From: Chlamydiales bacterium
GTDB taxonomy: Bacteria > Chlamydiota > Chlamydiia > Chlamydiales > JAAKFR01
Reading direction: 5' to 3'
NCBI GenBank assembly: GCA_022601535.1
Contig: JAJACK010000001.1
Span: forward strand, 345,764 to 409,763
Length of the DNA: 64,000 nucleotides
The position numbers and the translations under genes are program-made. A model generated the notes under the pieces. It was not told the origin of the DNA, ran no database searches, and saw nothing but the letters and a program-made list of their open reading frames with translations. Of the stretch, positions 41,661 to 51,800 are shown piece by piece. The number at the start of each line of letters is the position of its first letter. Within the stretch, counting starts at the first letter, position 1.

Positions 41661-42677
41661 ATGCTAAAAAATCTTTTATTTCTCGCCCTTTGTTCTGTTG
41701 CGCAAGCACTTCCCACCTACTTTGATTATCCCGAATTAAAAGGCTCTTCAGATCGAATGATTTCAGAAGAGAGCCTCGATAAATGGGACCGCGTCCTCAC
41801 CCCTTTCCTTAAACAAAAAAGCGATGAAGAGGTATTTGTTTTCTACACCTACCTCTATATTGCACAAAGAGATGCAGCCTTCCTTTCCTACAATACACAC
41901 CACTGTTTTGAAGGGAGCTTAGATCCATTGAATCTAAAGCTTGTCCACCTATTTTTCCCTGAATTTACTCCTTCGATCCAAATAGAATCAGATAACTACT
42001 CGGAAGAATTGGCCATAACTGTGTTTAAAAAATTTAGAGCGCACTACAAAAAAGAAAAAAAGGCTAGGTGGCCTCTTTGGTATCCATCTAACTATGAGGT
42101 TCCTCCTCCTCCAACAGCTCCATCCCGAGAGGTGAAAAAACTTCACAAGATCCGCCGCTCAATGTCAACTGCCGAGGAGAAAACTGGAGAGAAATGGAGA
42201 ATGATTGCAAAACCGGGGGAAGAGAACTGGATCGATCTCACCAACCGGTATATGAAAGAGCACCGTACACCTTTGGGGAAACAGCTACAAGTGCGTGCCT
42301 CTTTGATGATGGCATTGACAGATGCTTTTGCAGTCGCACATATTGCTAAGGAAAAATACCAAATCCCTCGTCCCTATACCGTTGAACCTGAAACCAATAC
42401 TTTAATTGAACGGCCAACATCGATGAGCTATCCTTCAGGACATGCCTCTCTTTCAGGAGCTGCTGCTGAAGTGCTTTCAACCTATTTTCCTGAGGATAGC
42501 AAGCTGTGGCTCAGGCTTGCCAAGGAGATGGCGTACTCCCGTATTTGGTCGGGAGTGCACTACCCGATGGATGTTTCAGAGGGGCTCTCTCTTGGGAGAG
42601 AAGTGGCTAAAGGAGTTCTTGCCCCCCATCCTCCGGTCGATGAACCGACACAGAAAGAAGCTTTGACAAGTTCATAA
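41661..42677 (+). CDS. PAP2 family acid phosphatase (class A type)
   Basis: A secreted phosphatase of 338 residues. Residues 1-16 are a signal peptide (LLFLALCSVAQA). The complete PAP2 triad is present: KEKYQIPRP (KX6RP, about 231-239), YPSGHAS (about 258-264) and SRIWSGVHYPMD (SRX5HX3D, about 293-304). That architecture resembles PhoN-like nonspecific acid phosphatases, though the N-terminal 150 residues are longer than usual. The substrate is unknown; lipid or host phosphomonoesters are possible. Its last codons contain the -35 box of the following F-box gene. Confidence 0.88.
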   Translation: MLKNLLFLALCSVAQALPTYFDYPELKGSSDRMISEESLDKWDRVLTPFLKQKSDEEVFVFYTYLYIAQRDAAFLSYNTHHCFEGSLDPLNLKLVHLFFPEFTPSIQIESDNYSEELAITVFKKFRAHYKKEKKARWPLWYPSNYEVPPPPTAPSREVKKLHKIRRSMSTAEEKTGEKWRMIAKPGEENWIDLTNRYMKEHRTPLGKQLQVRASLMMALTDAFAVAHIAKEKYQIPRPYTVEPETNTLIERPTSMSYPSGHASLSGAAAEVLSTYFPEDSKLWLRLAKEMAYSRIWSGVHYPMDVSEGLSLGREVAKGVLAPHPPVDEPTQKEALTSS

Positions 42678-42692
42678 CAAGTTGAGTATAAT
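42663..42692 (+). promoter_or_regulatory. Full-consensus sigma-70 promoter for F-box gene 4
   Basis: TTGACA (42663-42668), an 18-bp spacer and TATAAT (42687-42692); both hexamers match the consensus exactly. The expected start is about 42699, 28 nt before the ATG at 42727. The -35 box lies inside the PAP2 phosphatase coding sequence. Confidence 0.75.
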
Positions 42693-42726
42693 GCCACTGT
42701 TTTAATTTCTTCATGGTCCTTTCAGT

Positions 42727-44760
42727 ATGAGTCTTCCACGTGGTGTTCCTAATCATACACCTGCCGCTAACATCACAACCCTTCCTGTAGAGGTAAAAAA
42801 GGAAATTGACTCTCTTCCATTTGAACTGATACTTACTATCTTTGAGAAGTTAAATGGGACTGCCCTTGCAAATGCTTGTAGGGTTTGTCGTCAATGGAGA
42901 TGTATCATTCTATCCTCAGATTCTTTGCGGGAAAGAATTGCTTGGCAAATTCTTGCTAACTCTGATCTAGATAAAGAGACATCGCCACCCTCTTTGATCG
43001 CTAGATTCACTAGAAGCTTTGATCTACAGCCTGGTCTCCTTCGCTCTCTCGAAATTGCCAAAGCTCATTGGCAGCTAGGGAATAGAGAGAAAACAGGTGA
43101 TTTGCTAAAAAGAGCTGCCACTCTTGCTCAAAAAGAGCCACCATCTGATGAAAAAGAGAGTCTATTAAAACGTATTGCCTCCATGCAAGCCGAAGCTGGA
43201 TTCATTGAAGAGGCTCTTTTGACTTTTAAGGCAATAAACTCCCCTTTAGAAAAAACATTTGCTTCAATGTCCATCACTGCAGCACAGATCACCATTGCTA
43301 AAGCAGAATATAAAAAAGGTAATAAAAAAGGCGCAAACCAAAGATTAGAAGCAACTCTTGTTTTCATTCAGAGAACAGAGGGCAAAGACCAAAATTTAGC
43401 AAAGATTGCCACTGCTCAAGCTGAAATAGGAGAGTTTCAAAAAGGAGAGGAAACTCTTCGATCTATTAAAAACGATTATTACTACAACATTGCTTTAAGG
43501 GAAATCGCTGTCTCGTTGTCCGATTCTGGCATAATCGCTCTAGCTGAACATGTTACCACGTGTATCTCAATGTCCGATCAGAAAAATCCTGCTCTACAAG
43601 CTCTTGGTCTTGCCCAAGTCAGAGTTGGTCAACTGAGAAAAGCTCAAGTAACTTGTGAGGCAATCAAAGCCCCTAGATTAAAAGATGCTGTTTTAGAAGC
43701 AATGGCTCTTGCCCAAATCAAAATCCATCAATGGGAGGGGCTTGAACAAATTTATGAGGAAATCTTAGATTTCAGTCTAAAGCATCGAGTTTTACAAGTC
43801 ATCATTACCAGTCAAATCGAGGCCAAAGAGTATTCATTTGCGGTACATTGGCTTAAAAAAGAGATCTACTGTGTTTCAAAAGAGGCTCTTTTAAATAAAT
43901 TGACTAAATCCCAAGTTGTCGATGGAAAAATAAAAGAAGCAATGCAACTCTTCTCAAAAACGGAAACTCCAGCATTTAATGCTCAAGCCCTAAGTGCACT
44001 TGCCTTTGCAATGGCTAAGGCGAAAGAAAATGAGGAAGAGAAAGCTGAAGCTTATACTCTCTTTACACGAGCAAAACAATGGGCTCGGAAGGGAAAAGGC
44101 AGTGCGACAAAAAACGAGGTTTTTGAAAGTATTTCTCTAGCTGAAGTTCGTGCCTGCTTTACACAAGCAAAACGATGGGTTCGGAAGATTGAATGTAGGG
44201 AGACAAGAAACGAGGTTTTTGAAAGTATTTCTCTAGCTGAAGCAAAAGCTGGGTTGAGTCGCTCGGTAAAGAAAAAGAATGATCCCACTTTACGACTAGT
44301 TGCCCTAGATCAAGTTGAGAGAAAAGACTTTCATGGTGCTAGAAAAACAATCACGCTCTCTAATTGTATTGCAAGGATTGAGGTTTTAGGAGCTATTGCG
44401 ATTGCTCAAGTTAAAGATCAGAGGAGAGAAGAAGCTGATCAAACTTTTAAAGAAGCTGAACACATCGCCTCTAAGAACTTTGAGAATGAACGAGCTGTAG
44501 CTAAACTTGCTAATGCTTTTTTAACTGTTGGTCACCTTTCCCAAGCCTTTGATCTACTTTTGAAATTTTCCACTCTCGCTGCAAAGCGAGCTCAAACAAG
44601 AATAATTCAACAACTTATCAAAAAAGAAGAATATAAACAGGCCTATGAATTTTGCAAAAAACTTCCAGGTGGGAAGGGAAAAGAGCTTCAAAAACAGGTC
44701 GCTATTGCTCAAACGGAAGCCTTCTTATCCCTTAAAATGGCTGAATTTAGTGAAATTTAG
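42727..44760 (+). CDS. F-box protein with helical repeats (F-box 4)
   Basis: A 677-residue relative of the operon proteins at 12960-18132. F-box at about residues 29-63: SLPFELILTIFEKLNGTALA, then ACRVCRQWRCII. Roughly 16 helical repeats of about 33-35 residues follow (for example IATAQAEIGEFQKGEETLRS; AIAQVKDQRREEADQTFKEA). Residues about 446-509 contain an almost exact two-copy tandem repeat. No classical signal peptide, as expected for type III export. It is a single-gene transcript behind a consensus promoter. Skp1 binding and host function are inferred. Confidence 0.82.
   Translation: MSLPRGVPNHTPAANITTLPVEVKKEIDSLPFELILTIFEKLNGTALANACRVCRQWRCIILSSDSLRERIAWQILANSDLDKETSPPSLIARFTRSFDLQPGLLRSLEIAKAHWQLGNREKTGDLLKRAATLAQKEPPSDEKESLLKRIASMQAEAGFIEEALLTFKAINSPLEKTFASMSITAAQITIAKAEYKKGNKKGANQRLEATLVFIQRTEGKDQNLAKIATAQAEIGEFQKGEETLRSIKNDYYYNIALREIAVSLSDSGIIALAEHVTTCISMSDQKNPALQALGLAQVRVGQLRKAQVTCEAIKAPRLKDAVLEAMALAQIKIHQWEGLEQIYEEILDFSLKHRVLQVIITSQIEAKEYSFAVHWLKKEIYCVSKEALLNKLTKSQVVDGKIKEAMQLFSKTETPAFNAQALSALAFAMAKAKENEEEKAEAYTLFTRAKQWARKGKGSATKNEVFESISLAEVRACFTQAKRWVRKIECRETRNEVFESISLAEAKAGLSRSVKKKNDPTLRLVALDQVERKDFHGARKTITLSNCIARIEVLGAIAIAQVKDQRREEADQTFKEAEHIASKNFENERAVAKLANAFLTVGHLSQAFDLLLKFSTLAAKRAQTRIIQQLIKKEEYKQAYEFCKKLPGGKGKELQKQVAIAQTEAFLSLKMAEFSEI
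44062..44253 (+). repeat. Recent 96-bp tandem duplication inside F-box gene 4
   Basis: Two units start at 44062 (TTTACACGAGCAAAACAATG) and 44158 (TTTACACAAGCAAAACGATG) and share the stretch NEVFESISLAE at protein level with identical nucleotides over about 30 bases (ending near 44145 and 44241). The period is 96 bp, or 32 residues, close to one helical repeat. The variation in the middle shows that the copies have begun to diverge. Confidence 0.85.
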
Positions 44761-44780
44761 CCATTTTAATGGCCAAATTT
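44753..44780. promoter_or_regulatory. 28-bp near-perfect palindrome after F-box gene 4
   Basis: AAATTTAGCCATT and AATGGCCAAATTT flank two T residues and differ from perfect symmetry at one position. It overlaps the F-box gene stop and precedes the decayed ATPase. It could be a terminator hairpin (no T tract follows) or the operator or promoter region of the lost gene. Confidence 0.45.
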
Positions 44781-44794
44781 GGTAAAATAGGGAT

Positions 44795-45082
44795 ATGTAC
44801 ATCCCTCAATTCCAGCTCAAGAACTTAAAGGAAAAGCTCCAGCCAGGCAAGGTCGTTGTTCTCTATGGGGCGAGGAGGACCGGTAAAACAACCCTCCTCA
44901 ATCACTTCTTATAAGATCAAAAAGAGATCGATTGGATCGAAGAGAAGGAAGGAGAACTCTCTGCCTTTGAGTTTAAATGGTCAAAGAAGAGACAGCACTC
45001 CCCAAAACTTTGGTCCAAGACCTATCCCAATTCTAGCTTCGACGTAATCCATCAAGAAAACTACCTAGACTTTATAGTGTGA
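44795..45082 (+). pseudogene. Remnant of an AAA_14/DUF4143-type ATPase
   Basis: One continuous frame of 96 codons with a TAA at codon 40 (44912-44914). The first part, MYIPQFQLKNLKEKL to VVLYGARRTGKTTLLNHFL, contains the Walker A loop GARRTGKTT of the AAA_14 family. The part after the stop, IDWIEEKEGELSAFEFKWSK to [12 protein letters not shown], is the end of a DUF4143 domain (family 'E.DFi....g...a.E.Kw', '...vi..enyl.fl'). About 300 central residues are therefore deleted. The 3' end overlaps the stop of the convergent phosphodiesterase-like gene. This gene family often expands in amoeba symbionts. Confidence 0.85.
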
Positions 45083-45986
45083 TTTTATCGCCCTGCTTGG
45101 GGAAGATGAGATCGAGACCTAAAGTATTGAGTGCTGTGAGCTCTTTTTCAATTGTCTCTTTGGGATCTGGGCCACCTGCAATCGATCCTTTCCGGTGGGT
45201 GACAATCACTTTTAACCCTTTAAGAGAGGTTTGTGCCAAATTTTCAAGTGTTTGAAATTCTTGGATGAAATTTTTGGGATCTAGGTGGCCATAGACAACT
45301 TTATCTGATTGTGAATCGGGGATTGAACATTCGAGAAAAATCCCTGCCAATTTTTGCTCTTTGATTAGGGGAGCTAACCGTTTCCAAATTTTCTCGAGAT
45401 ATTTTTGTTCTTCTACACTATCGGGAGAGGTATCCCCCAGATAGATCACAGCTCGATCTTTGTATTCGATGAGAAAAGCACTTGAAGGATAATCGTGAGG
45501 ATGGGAGAGAAGGTAGGTCTCTGCTGTTAGATCTGTTTTGGGAATCGGTGTTTGTTTATGAAGCTCTAAACGTTGGTAGTTGTAAATCCCAAGAGCAGGA
45601 GAAGCTCCTTCATTCCCATAATTTGGCCAGGTTTTCCAGTTGAAGATGTATTCGATGAGGTTATCAATCGTGGAGGGTATACCTAAAACTGCTTTGTGGG
45701 AATCGACTTGAGAGTTGATAACAAGCCCTGCAATGTGATCTAAATGTGCGTGGGAAATGAGGTATGCTTTGATTTTTTCTGTGAGAAGCTCTCCTGCATG
45801 AGAGAGATTGAAATCATCGAGACTTCCTCTTTCATAGGCGATCTCTATTCCATGTAAAAGAGTTCCTGCATCTAAACCGATCACCTGCTCTGGAGCATCA
45901 CTTGGATAGAGAAGATAGCCCGAAATATTGTTTTCTCGAGGCCCTCCTGTCATCCCTAAGACAATGACACGAAATCGATCTTTCAT
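45072..45986 (-). CDS. Metallo-beta-lactamase-fold hydrolase resembling class II cyclic-nucleotide phosphodiesterase
   Basis: A 304-residue protein. The metal site is [15 protein letters not shown] (about 77-91), the 'H.HLDH..GL' form that defines class II cAMP phosphodiesterases (PDE1/CpdP). An N-terminal [12 protein letters not shown] strand, [12 protein letters not shown] (about 182-193) and [13 protein letters not shown] near 270 fit the fold. If active on cAMP it would act on bacterial or host nucleotide pools; general MBL hydrolases remain an alternative. It overlaps pckG by 4 bp and ends the SNF2-mreB-pckG transcript. Confidence 0.75.
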   Translation of the reverse strand: MKDRFRVIVLGMTGGPRENNISGYLLYPSDAPEQVIGLDAGTLLHGIEIAYERGSLDDFNLSHAGELLTEKIKAYLISHAHLDHIAGLVINSQVDSHKAVLGIPSTIDNLIEYIFNWKTWPNYGNEGASPALGIYNYQRLELHKQTPIPKTDLTAETYLLSHPHDYPSSAFLIEYKDRAVIYLGDTSPDSVEEQKYLEKIWKRLAPLIKEQKLAGIFLECSIPDSQSDKVVYGHLDPKNFIQEFQTLENLAQTSLKGLKVIVTHRKGSIAGGPDPKETIEKELTALNTLGLDLIFPKQGDKITL

Positions 45987-47764
45987 AACTTCTTTTCAAT
46001 TCTTTCAAGTTGAGCTTCCATCTCTTTGGGAAGATGGGTGCCAAATTGTTTGAAATAGGTGCGCATTTCACCTATCTCTTCCTTCCACTCTGATGGTTCA
46101 ATGCGGAAGAGCGCTTTTAATTCTTCTTTTGTCACATCTAACCCTTCGAGGTCAAGTGCGTCCTCTTTGGGAAGATACCCAATCGGCTTTTCAACAGCGT
46201 GGTCCATTCCTTCTGTCCTCTCAAAGATCCATTTTAGGATGCGGATATTTTCTCCAAATCCAGGCCAAAGGAAATTTCCCTCTTCTCCTTTTCTAAACCA
46301 GTTGACCGCATAAATTTTCGGAAGCTTTCTTTGCTGACCCATCTCAACCCAATGGGCAAAATAGTCTCCCATGTTGTAACCACAAAAGGGAAGCATTGCA
46401 AAGGGATCGTGCCGCACTTTTCCAATCTCTCCTGCTGCTGCTGCTGTCATCTCAGAGGAAATGGAGGCACCTAGAAAGACTCCATGGTTCCAATCAAATG
46501 CTTCTGTTATAAGGGGAATGGTCGTCGCTCTCCTTCCTCCAAAAATAATGGCGGAGATCGGAACTCCTTTCGGATCTTCCCACTTGGGATCGATGACAGG
46601 ACACTGTCTTGCTGGGGTTGTAAAGCGGGAGTTTGGGTGAGCTGCACTCTTTCCACTATCAGGCATCCACGCCTCTCCAAGCCAACTGGTCAGCTTTGGT
46701 GGGATCTCTTCTGTCATCCCTTCCCACCACACATCGCTTTCAGGGGTAAGAGCAACATTTGTAAAGATTGAATTTTTTCTACAAGTCAAAAGGGCATTGG
46801 GATTTGACTCCATCGATGTTCCAGGTGCAACTCCAAAAAAACCTGCTTCAGGGTTGATTGCATAGAGTTTTCCATCTGATCCAAATTTCATCCAGGCGAT
46901 ATCGTCACCGACACATTCTACTTTCCATCCGGGCAATTTTGACTGCAACATTGCCAAATTGGTTTTTCCGCATGCGCTTGGGAATGCTGCTGCAAAATAT
47001 TTCTTCTTCCCCTTCGGATTTGTCACTCCGACGATCAACATGTGTTCGGCAAGCCACTTTTCCTCTCGAGCCATTGCAGATGCGATCCGAAGGGCAAAAC
47101 ACTTTTTCCCCAAAAGGGCATTTCCTCCATAGCCACTCCCAAAAGACCAAATTTCACGCTTCTTGGGGAAATGGGCAATCACTGTTTTCTCAGGATTGCA
47201 CGGCCAAGGGTCATCGGTTTCTCCCACTTTTAAAGGAACACCTACGCTATGCATGCAAGGAACAAATGGACGATCTTTTTTTAATAGATCGAGAACTTTT
47301 GTTCCAATGCGAGTCATAATGCGCATGTTAACAACAACATAGGGGGAATCTGTTAGCTGTACACCAATCTGGGAGATGGAAGAGCCAAGTGGCCCCATGC
47401 TAAAAGGAATAATGTAGAGGGTTCGTCCATGCATACACCCTTTGAACTTCTTTAAAAGTTCTTCCTTCATCTCATCTGGAGCACGCCAGTGATTGGTTGG
47501 TCCTGCGTCTTCTTCTTTTTCTGAACAGATGAATGTACGCTCTTCTACACGTGCAACATCTTTTGGGCTTGAACGGGTGAGATAAGAATTGGGGCGGAGC
47601 TTATCGTTGAGATGGATAAACACTCCCTTTTTTACCATCTCATCGCAAAGTTCATTTGATTCTATTTCGCTTCCACAACAGAGATGAACATGAGAAGGAT
47701 TACAAAGTTCAACCATTTGGTTGATCCACTGTCGTAACCTTTCGTGTACAAGCTTCTCTAGCAT
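45983..47764 (-). CDS. pckG: Phosphoenolpyruvate carboxykinase (GTP)
   Basis: Converts oxaloacetate and GTP to phosphoenolpyruvate. [13 protein letters not shown] (about 271-283) is the kinase-1a/active-site Cys motif of GTP-type enzymes. [20 protein letters not shown] (about 291-310) contains metal-binding Asp residues. [20 protein letters not shown] (about 405-424) and [20 protein letters not shown] (about 490-509) are conserved. Length (593) is standard. It overlaps mreB by 1 bp and the phosphodiesterase-like gene by 4 bp. In chlamydiae this enzyme links dicarboxylates to sugar synthesis. Confidence 0.96.
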   Translation of the reverse strand: MLEKLVHERLRQWINQMVELCNPSHVHLCCGSEIESNELCDEMVKKGVFIHLNDKLRPNSYLTRSSPKDVARVEERTFICSEKEEDAGPTNHWRAPDEMKEELLKKFKGCMHGRTLYIIPFSMGPLGSSISQIGVQLTDSPYVVVNMRIMTRIGTKVLDLLKKDRPFVPCMHSVGVPLKVGETDDPWPCNPEKTVIAHFPKKREIWSFGSGYGGNALLGKKCFALRIASAMAREEKWLAEHMLIVGVTNPKGKKKYFAAAFPSACGKTNLAMLQSKLPGWKVECVGDDIAWMKFGSDGKLYAINPEAGFFGVAPGTSMESNPNALLTCRKNSIFTNVALTPESDVWWEGMTEEIPPKLTSWLGEAWMPDSGKSAAHPNSRFTTPARQCPVIDPKWEDPKGVPISAIIFGGRRATTIPLITEAFDWNHGVFLGASISSEMTAAAAGEIGKVRHDPFAMLPFCGYNMGDYFAHWVEMGQQRKLPKIYAVNWFRKGEEGNFLWPGFGENIRILKWIFERTEGMDHAVEKPIGYLPKEDALDLEGLDVTKEELKALFRIEPSEWKEEIGEMRTYFKQFGTHLPKEMEAQLERIEKKL

Positions 47765-48864
47765 TAAATCATTGCTTTCCGTTTTTTAAACTTCTCAAGA
47801 TGCTCAAGAGCTTTTCCTGTCCCTAAACAAACTGCAAGAAGAGGATGAGGAGCGATAATGACGGGAAGTCCTGTGTCTTTTGTCAATGCTTTGTCAAGCC
47901 CCTTGATCAAGGCTCCTCCTCCAGCTAAAACCATTCCACGTTCGACTAAGTCAGCAGAGAGTTCTGGAGGACATTTTTCGAGTGTAAGACGAACACATTC
48001 AATAATCTGTTGAATTGGCTCAGCAAGACATTCGCGGATTTCGACAGAGTTGATCCGTTTGGTCACAGGGAGGCCAGCTACTTGGTCTCGCCCACGCACT
48101 TCCATCTCAAGTTCTTTATCACCAAGAGGGAAAGCTGAACCAATCGTAATTTTAATCTCTTCTGCTGTTCTCGGTCCAATCATGAGATTGTAGGTGCGAC
48201 GCATATAATTGATGATACATTCATCAAACTCATCTCCTGCAATACGTAAGGAGCGAGATTCAACGATCCCTCCCAAGGAGATGATCGCAATTTCGGTTGT
48301 TCCACCACCGATGTCGATGATCATACTCGCTGCAGGTTCATGAACAGGGAGGTCAACCCCAATTGCAGCTGCCATCGGCTCTTCGATCAAAATCACCTCT
48401 TGCCCCCCTGCGTGGAGTGCAGAATCTTCCACTGCGCGTTTTTCCACACCTGTAATCCCCGAAGGGACAGCGATCAAAATTTTGGGACGGAAGAGGCTTC
48501 GTGTAGGTGTTACCCTTTTGATAAGCGCTTTTAACATCCCTTCTGCAATTTCAAAATCGGCAATGACACCGTCTTTCATCGGGCGGACTGCATGAATTTT
48601 TCGGGGTGTTTTTCCAAGCATCGCCTTGGCTTTGTGACCGACGGAGAGCACTTCATTTGTCGATGAGTCGACAGCAACAACTGAAGGCTCACTCAATACA
48701 ATCCCTTTCCCTCGTACATAGACGAGGGTGTTTGCTGTTCCAAGATCGATTCCAATATCATTGGAAAAGAAATTGAACACTTTGTCAAATTTTCTAAGAG
48801 CTTTGTGGCGGATCACTTCGCGAACAGCTTTAAACCCCGGATGGCTCATAAATTGTTTAAGCAT
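47764..48864 (-). CDS. mreB: Rod-shape/actin-like protein MreB
   Basis: Actin homologue that organises division-plane peptidoglycan synthesis in chlamydiae, which lack FtsZ. The phosphate-1 motif is [17 protein letters not shown] (about 35-51). Other motifs are [17 protein letters not shown] (about 150-166), phosphate-2 [16 protein letters not shown] (about 175-190) and adenosine [16 protein letters not shown] (about 315-330). It carries an N-terminal extension of about 30 residues ([20 protein letters not shown]), longer than in E. coli; chlamydial MreB is also reported to have an N-terminal amphipathic extension. It lies 6 bp after the SNF2 gene. Confidence 0.95.
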   Translation of the reverse strand: MLKQFMSHPGFKAVREVIRHKALRKFDKVFNFFSNDIGIDLGTANTLVYVRGKGIVLSEPSVVAVDSSTNEVLSVGHKAKAMLGKTPRKIHAVRPMKDGVIADFEIAEGMLKALIKRVTPTRSLFRPKILIAVPSGITGVEKRAVEDSALHAGGQEVILIEEPMAAAIGVDLPVHEPAASMIIDIGGGTTEIAIISLGGIVESRSLRIAGDEFDECIINYMRRTYNLMIGPRTAEEIKITIGSAFPLGDKELEMEVRGRDQVAGLPVTKRINSVEIRECLAEPIQQIIECVRLTLEKCPPELSADLVERGMVLAGGGALIKGLDKALTKDTGLPVIIAPHPLLAVCLGTGKALEHLEKFKKRKAMI

Positions 48865-48870
48865 ACATTC

Positions 48871-51800
48871 TCACGTTTGTAATAATTCTAAGACTTCTTC
48901 CCATGTAAGCTTGGCAATAGCTTCATCGTCCGAGTTAATAACTTTTTTTACAAGCCCTTGCTTTCTCTTTTGCAAGTTTAATATCTTTTCTTCAATCGAA
49001 TTTAATGTCACGAGCTTGTAAGAGGAGACAGATTTTTTCTGTCCAATTCGATGGACACGATCTGTCGCTTGATTTTCAATAGCTGGATTCCACCACATAT
49101 CGTAATGAATCACAGTGTCTGCTCCAACTAGATTTAATCCAACACCCCCCGCTTTTAGAGAGACTAAAAAGACAGGAATCGAAGGATCTTCATTGAACTT
49201 GTTTACGATATCGAGTCGATTTTTACTCGAACCGTCGAGATAAGCAAAAGGAATTCCCCACTCTTGAAGGTCGAGTTTCATAATCCCAAGCATTTTGGTG
49301 TACTGACTAAAGATCACTGTTTTATGGTTCCCTTCAATCAGTGAGGGGAGAAGCTCCATCAACATATCGTATTTTGCAGAGTCTCCCACTTCAGCTTTCT
49401 CTTTTGCAAAAATGGCTGGATGGCAACAGATCTGTTTCAAGCGGGTTAATGTCGCAAGAACATGGATTTGCACTTTATCAAACCCTTCTTTTGCAACGAG
49501 TTTCGAAAGTTCTTCTTTCGCTGATGCCGCATATGACTCATAGAGCTCTTGTTGATAACCAGAGAGATGGCAGTGGTATTCGATCTCTGAAACAGGAGGA
49601 AGATCATCGATCACATCTTCTTTCATGCGGCGCAAAATAAAGGGAGTCACTTTTCTACGTAAGGTTTCGATGGCGTTGGTTTCTTTCTTTCTTATATATT
49701 TTTCGACAAAACGTTCATAAGAGCTTAATAGACCCGGCATTAAAAAGTCAAAGAGAGACCAAAGTTCATCGAGAGAATTTTCAATTGGCGTCCCGGTTAA
49801 GATGAGACGGTTTTGCGCTTTGATCAATTTTACAGATTTTGCATTCCGTGTTCCCCGGTTTTTGATGTGTTGCGCTTCGTCGAGAATAACATACCCAAAG
49901 ATGTGCTTTTGGTAGTGTTCGATATCTTTTTGAAGCAAGTTGTAAGAGGTGACCAAAATATCGTATGCATCTGTATTCTCGAGCATTTTTTTTCTTCCGG
50001 CAGGCGTGCTATCGATGATCAAGATTTTGAGATTCGGATTAAACTTATTGAACTCTGCCTTCCAGTTATAGACGAGAGAAGTGGGACAGATGATGAGTGA
50101 AAGCTCTTTTTTCCCACTATGCAATTGTGTCAAAGCTGTGACCGCTTGGACCGTTTTCCCAAGTCCCATGTCATCGGCTAAAATTCCTCCCAAGTGCATC
50201 CGTCTTAGTTTTTCAAGCCAAAAAACACCCTCTTCTTGATACGTTCTCAGTGTTGTTTGAACTTCTTTTGGGATGGGAGAAGGTTTGAGAAGTGTTTCAC
50301 CGACAATCTGCTTTTGGATCGCTTTTAACTTTGCTGTCATCGAAAATTTAATCGGGAGTTCTTTGAATTGAGATGCGTGGATTGTCGTCAAACTCCAAAG
50401 AGGGTGGTATTCTCGATGATCTTCAAATGTTGCAATCCCAATCTCATCAAACAGCTGAATGATCGGCTTGATCTTTTCAAGATCGAGAACAAGAATGCGG
50501 GGGATCGTCCCTTTTTTGCGTGTTTTGGGTGAGTCGAGTTCAACAAACCGTTTTTTTGCCGCAACACAATCCCAAATCACATCGAGGGTAAGACCATTTA
50601 GGTGGCCATCAACTTTAAGGTCGACAAGGTATGAATCGACCCGATCTGACTCACTCAATTTTAGACTAAATGTTGTTTCATCATAGATGAATTGTTCTGA
50701 GAGGTTTTCGGGACATTCAAATGTGACAACTTCTTGAAAACGTGGAATAATCTCTGTCATAAATTCGACGATTTTCTTCTCGCTTTTCACGCGGAAAAGA
50801 CCCTCTTTTTCATCGAGGATGAAATCTTCAAACAACTCATCTAACAAACGTTTTTCATACGTGAGATCACGGGCCAAGATCCCCTCTTGGTCGATAAACT
50901 TAGTGATCGCCTCGTAGGTTGTTCCTTTTGCTGAAGCGGGGATTTCAATCTCGTCATAGAGAAAGAAAAATTCTGCATCGAGTTCACCATCTAAGTATTG
51001 AATCACACACCGCCCTCTCACTTCTCCAACAAAAGGGAGTGTTACAAAACGGTTGATTAAACTTGGATTTGTCACATGAGCAAATTGACGTAAAATAGGA
51101 AGACTATTTTCAATGAACGAACCAAAGTGAGGTTCTGGAACAACCAGATCTTGAAAATGTGTCAACTGATTCAGATGAATCCGCTTGATGTGATTTGGGA
51201 AGCGGTAATAGATGTTTTTGTAGATCACACCAGGCGCTGTTGAGTCGAGTAAAATTGCCTCTTCTAAAGTTAAGATCTCTTCATCAATTTTGACAGCAGG
51301 TTTGAGAAGAAGAGTTGGGCCTGGGGCTTCTAAATACTCCAAGGTGAATTGAATTTGCGCTGCAAAAGGGGCAAAACAGAGAGGCTCTTCCAAATTCCCT
51401 GCGTAGAGACAAGGGAGGGGGGCCGCTTCATCGAGCATTGCAATCCCTTTTGCACCTCCCAATTCAGACGCTTTAGCAAGTAAAATCCCAAACGCTTCAT
51501 GGCTGAGCTGCCCAACCCGTTGATTGCGTTCTTCATCAAGGCCAATGACCCGGACATGGCTCAATAAAAGGGTCAAAATCTCCCGGTCAGCTTCAGAAAA
51601 TGATTCGAGGGTAAACAAAAATCGCTTCCCCGCAATTTGAATCGGCTCTTTGTACCGAACTGAGAGTAGAAATCCTTTGATATTGGGGATGTAAAGCGGC
51701 TTTGATCTTGATGAGAGACGGAGGGCAAGGATCACCTCATACGATTTCCCTTCATTTTGATTTAAAATGACAGCGAGATTGGCTTGATTAACCTCAATTT

